From the NCBI RefSeq assembly GCF_946479605.1, contig NZ_CAMLGT010000187.1, forward strand, positions 1-7,651: DNA of 7,651 nucleotides, read 5' to 3'. The number at the start of each line of letters is the position of its first letter. Position 1 is the first letter of the stretch. Both the position numbers and the translations under genes were made by a program. This DNA comes from an uncultured Lacibacter sp. GTDB lineage: Bacteria; Bacteroidota; Bacteroidia; Chitinophagales; Chitinophagaceae. This document shows positions 6,275 to 7,651 of the stretch, piece after piece. The notes beneath the pieces were generated by a model. The model was given only the letters and a program-made list of their open reading frames with translations, ran no database searches and was not told the origin of the DNA.

Positions 6275-6628
6275 ATGAACGCCGCTGTTGCATTTGTACA
6301 TGAGCAATTGACTGCTAAGAAAGAACAACCAAAGTTCAAAGCAGGTGATAATGTTACTGTAAACTACAAGATCGTTGAAGGTGGTAAAGAGCGTATCCAG
6401 GGTTTCCGTGGAGATGTGATCAAACGCCAGGGTCAAGGCGCAACTGCTACATTTACAGTGCGTAAGATCTCTGACGGTATTGGTGTAGAACGTACATTCC
6501 CTGTAAACTCTCCTAACGTTGATTCAGTTGAACTGAACAAAGTTGGTAAAGTAAGCCGTGCTAAATTGTTCTACCTCCGTGAAAGAAGCGGTAAAAGTGC
6601 CCGTATTAAAGAAAAGCGCATGAGATAA
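6275..6628 (+). CDS. rplS: 50S ribosomal protein L19 (bL19)
   Basis: L19 is a structural protein of the large ribosomal subunit, located near the 30S-50S interface (family knowledge). The 117-residue length is normal. The SH3-like barrel is recognisable from '[16 protein letters not shown]', '[16 protein letters not shown]', '[19 protein letters not shown]', 'SPNVDSVEL' and '[25 protein letters not shown]'. The ATG at 6275 yields the usual short N-terminal helix, and no Shine-Dalgarno is present. In many bacteria rplS follows rpsP-rimM-trmD. Here it stands alone, preceded by rny, with its own perfect -7 box 21 bp upstream and a strong intrinsic terminator 22 bp after the stop. It therefore looks like a single-gene transcription unit. 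Confidence 0.98.
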   Translation: MNAAVAFVHEQLTAKKEQPKFKAGDNVTVNYKIVEGGKERIQGFRGDVIKRQGQGATATFTVRKISDGIGVERTFPVNSPNVDSVELNKVGKVSRAKLFYLRERSGKSARIKEKRMR

Positions 6629-6649
6629 GCGTTTTCGAAAGCATATTAC

Positions 6650-6688
6650 TAAAAGGGGAAAGCAAAACTTTCCCCTTTTATGTTTTTA
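6650..6688 (+). terminator. Strong intrinsic terminator after rplS
   Basis: AAAAGGGGAAAG (6651-6662) and CTTTCCCCTTTT (6668-6679) form a perfect 12-bp stem, extended to 13 by T6650-A6680, around a CAAAA loop. A T run follows from 6683. The A-rich 5' arm also gives a usable hairpin with a T tract inside the 3' arm. Confidence 0.9.
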
Positions 6689-6705
6689 TTACCGGATATG
6701 ATTCC

Positions 6706-6713
6706 TATATTTA
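6706..6713 (+). promoter_or_regulatory. Possible promoter of the small lipoprotein gene (TATATTTA)
   Basis: TATATTTA differs from TAnnTTTG at the last base and lies just after the rplS terminator. Starting there, the leader would be about 85 nt and would contain the short inverted repeat GAATC-AAAAAA-GATTC (6722-6737). A second near-match, TACCTTTTG (6749-6757), is an alternative. A promoter must lie in this interval because strong terminators flank the gene on both sides. Confidence 0.35.
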
Positions 6714-6801
6714 CAGACCCTGAATCAAAAAAGATTCGCTTAATCCCATACCTTTTGAAATAATCGTTACTCTATTATTAACTAAATCAGAAGTTTCGAT
6801 C

Positions 6802-6927
6802 ATGAAAAAGGTATTAGTAGCCCTCGCTGTCATTACAATGTTTTTAATGTCTTGTAACAGAGGCATTAGTCCTTACCAGGCTGCCAACGGCAAAGCAGGT
6901 AAATGCGGCAGGAATTTTATCCGTTAA
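6802..6927 (+). CDS. 41-residue predicted lipoprotein, function unknown
   Basis: An ATG at 6802 opens a 41-codon frame. Its first 17 residues form a lipoprotein signal peptide: MKK, a hydrophobic stretch [11 protein letters not shown], then the lipobox LMSC with the lipidated Cys at residue 18. The mature part is only 24 residues ([16 protein letters not shown] followed by KCGRNFIR) and contains a second Cys at 35. Asn follows the lipidated Cys, and no acidic Bacteroidota surface-export signal is seen, so a periplasm-facing location is the default guess. The gene is a stand-alone unit with a perfect-stem terminator 23 bp after its stop codon, which argues it is expressed. It is too short for most gene callers. 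I do not recognise a family with a known function. A small lysis- or entericidin-like role is conceivable by size alone, but nothing shows it. Confidence 0.7.
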   Translation: MKKVLVALAVITMFLMSCNRGISPYQAANGKAGKCGRNFIR

Positions 6928-6950
6928 TTCCCGATGAAATTAAACGCATT

Positions 6951-6977
6951 GAAACCTTCCTTTGGAAGGTTTTTTTT
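6951..6977 (+). terminator. Intrinsic terminator after the small lipoprotein gene
   Basis: AAACCTTCC (6952-6960) pairs perfectly with GGAAGGTTT (6964-6972) around a TTT loop and runs directly into a T tract to 6977. This is a classic Rho-independent terminator. It separates the lipoprotein gene from tatA. Confidence 0.9.
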
Positions 6978-7012
6978 ATGTCTTCTTTACAAGGCTGCGT
7001 TGTAAATAACTG

Positions 7013-7020
7013 TAACTTTG
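7013..7020 (+). promoter_or_regulatory. Predicted tatA promoter -7 box (TAACTTTG)
   Basis: TAACTTTG matches TAnnTTTG exactly, and its G lies 21 bp before the tatA ATG at 7041. It sits downstream of the preceding terminator and of the in-frame ATG codons at 6903 and 6978. This supports the short, family-consistent TatA start. The -33 element is weak. Confidence 0.6.
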
Positions 7021-7040
7021 TGTTCCTTAAAATTTATATC

Positions 7041-7256
7041 ATGAATTTTCAGCCCATACTTCTCGGTGTTCTTGGTACCCAGGAAATCATCATCATTGCC
7101 ATTATCATTTTATTGTTGTTTGGTGGTCGTAAGATCCCTGAACTGATGAAAGGTTTGGGTAAAGGTATCCGTGAGTTTAACGATGCTAAGAATACTGTGC
7201 GGAAAGAAATTGAAGAAAGCTCTACTCCTTCTGAAACAACGCAGAACAAGCAATAA
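7041..7256 (+). CDS. tatA: Sec-independent protein translocase TatA/E family subunit
   Basis: TatA oligomerises in the inner membrane to form the route by which folded twin-arginine substrates cross (family knowledge). The 71-residue product has a short periplasmic N-terminus ([15 protein letters not shown]), one transmembrane helix at about 16-28 ([13 protein letters not shown]) and the FGGRKIPEL hinge motif. An amphipathic helix follows, '[16 protein letters not shown]', with a polar Ser/Thr/Gln tail, matching TatA/E proteins. The frame stays open upstream to an ATG at 6903. That 45-residue extension crosses the preceding terminator and the predicted promoter and has no family support, so the start at 7041 is chosen. 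TatB and TatC are not in the window; Bacteroidota often rely on TatA-type proteins with TatC encoded elsewhere. gatA follows in the same frame. Confidence 0.95.
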   Translation: MNFQPILLGVLGTQEIIIIAIIILLLFGGRKIPELMKGLGKGIREFNDAKNTVRKEIEESSTPSETTQNKQ

Positions 7257-7313
7257 TTTCTTTCCCGGTTATTTTCTTTTTTACTTCAATTTACTCTGAA
7301 GAGATTCTTCTCA

Positions 7314-7651
7314 TTGTATCCTTTTGCAACCATAAAAGCATACCAGCAGCAATTGTTCAATGGAACAACTTCCTGTAAACAGGCTGTTGAGTATTACCTG
7401 GCACAAACAAAAAAGTTTGCCCACCTGAATGCGTTATTGCATGTGTTTCCGGAAGAAGCCATGCAAAGAGCAGCAGCATTGGATGAGCAACGTGCTGCAG
7501 GTAAACAACCCGGCAAACTGCATGGTGTGGTGGTTACAGTAAAAGATGTGATTGCATGGGAACAACATCCTTTATCGGCTTCATCAAACATCCTACGCAA
7601 TTTTCATTCGATCTATAATGCCACTGCCGTACAAAAATTACTGGCAGAAGA
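7314..7651 (+). CDS. gatA: Glutamyl-tRNA(Gln)/aspartyl-tRNA(Asn) amidotransferase subunit A, 5' part (runs off window)
   Basis: GatA is the amidase subunit of GatCAB, which converts Glu-tRNA(Gln) or Asp-tRNA(Asn) to the amidated form using ammonia from glutamine (family knowledge). The visible 112 codons match the amidase-signature N-terminus: 'FATIKAYQQQLFNGTTSCKQAV', 'FAHLNALLHVFPEEAMQRA', 'GKLHGVVVTVKDVI' and 'PLSASSNILRNFHSIYNATAV'. The catalytic Lys of the Ser-cisSer-Lys triad is K77 in VTVKD. The two serines lie beyond the window end. No ATG occurs in any frame between the tatA stop and about 7458, which is deep inside conserved sequence. TTG at 7314 gives the expected N-terminus, so I take it as the start. 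CTG at 7296 is an alternative. The gene begins 57 bp after tatA, in the same frame, and may be cotranscribed with it. Confidence 0.9.
   Translation, partial: MYPFATIKAYQQQLFNGTTSCKQAVEYYLAQTKKFAHLNALLHVFPEEAMQRAAALDEQRAAGKQPGKLHGVVVTVKDVIAWEQHPLSASSNILRNFHSIYNATAVQKLLAE

Noticed and set aside
6903..7040. N-terminal extension of TatA from the ATG at 6903 (117-aa form) or at 6978.
   Set aside because: The extension crosses a strong terminator and a perfect -7 box and places 45 non-family residues before the membrane helix.
7257..7313. Programmed readthrough producing a TatA-GatA fusion.
   Set aside because: TatA is membrane-bound and GatA a cytosolic amidase. No readthrough context is evident, and a 57-bp open stretch in one frame is easily chance.
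1..7651. CRISPR arrays, insertion sequences, integrase or phage genes, toxin-antitoxin pairs, tRNA genes.
   Set aside because: No direct-repeat array, transposase-like frame, tRNA-like sequence or toxin-antitoxin arrangement was found on either strand.

Overview
The window is a stretch of housekeeping chromosome from a member of the Bacteroidota, most likely Chitinophagaceae. Three observations support this. Perfect TAnnTTTG promoter -7 boxes precede pheT, rplS and tatA. Shine-Dalgarno sequences are absent and starts lie in A-rich leaders. The protein sequences and the gene order pheT / small coiled-coil gene / zapA / rny are typical of Bacteroidota. The family-level placement is inference. 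I see no insertion sequence, phage gene, CRISPR array, tRNA or rRNA.

Layout. Positions 1-564 (minus) hold the N-terminal 188 codons of dnaB, the replicative helicase, running off the left edge. Positions 565-1014 are a 450-bp divergent intergenic region with a dnaB promoter, a pheT promoter, two short palindromes and a cluster of DnaA-box-like 9-mers. From there nearly everything reads rightward: pheT (1015-3438), a 95-aa coiled-coil gene with a GTG start (3459-3746), zapA (4114-4428), rny (4585-6150), rplS (6275-6628), an unrecognised 41-aa lipoprotein (6802-6927), tatA (7041-7256) and the 5' part of gatA (from about 7314, probably a TTG start, running off the right edge). The one exception on the right is a small minus-strand ORF (3749-4000). 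It resembles a free-standing C-terminal sorting or FlgD-like domain and converges tail to tail with the coiled-coil gene.

Functional themes. The genes serve replication (dnaB), translation (pheT, rplS, gatA), division (zapA and perhaps the coiled-coil protein), RNA turnover (rny) and Sec-independent export (tatA). Strong intrinsic terminators follow rplS and the lipoprotein gene, so rplS, the lipoprotein, and tatA/gatA form separate transcription units.

No clearly new multi-gene system is present. The points most worth a second look are the DnaA-box-like cluster between dnaB and pheT, the sorting-domain-like ORF without cargo or signal peptide, the 41-aa cysteine-containing lipoprotein, the ATTGGGA-type repeat between rny and rplS, the non-ATG start of gatA, and a zapA promoter so close to the start codon that the mRNA could be leaderless.
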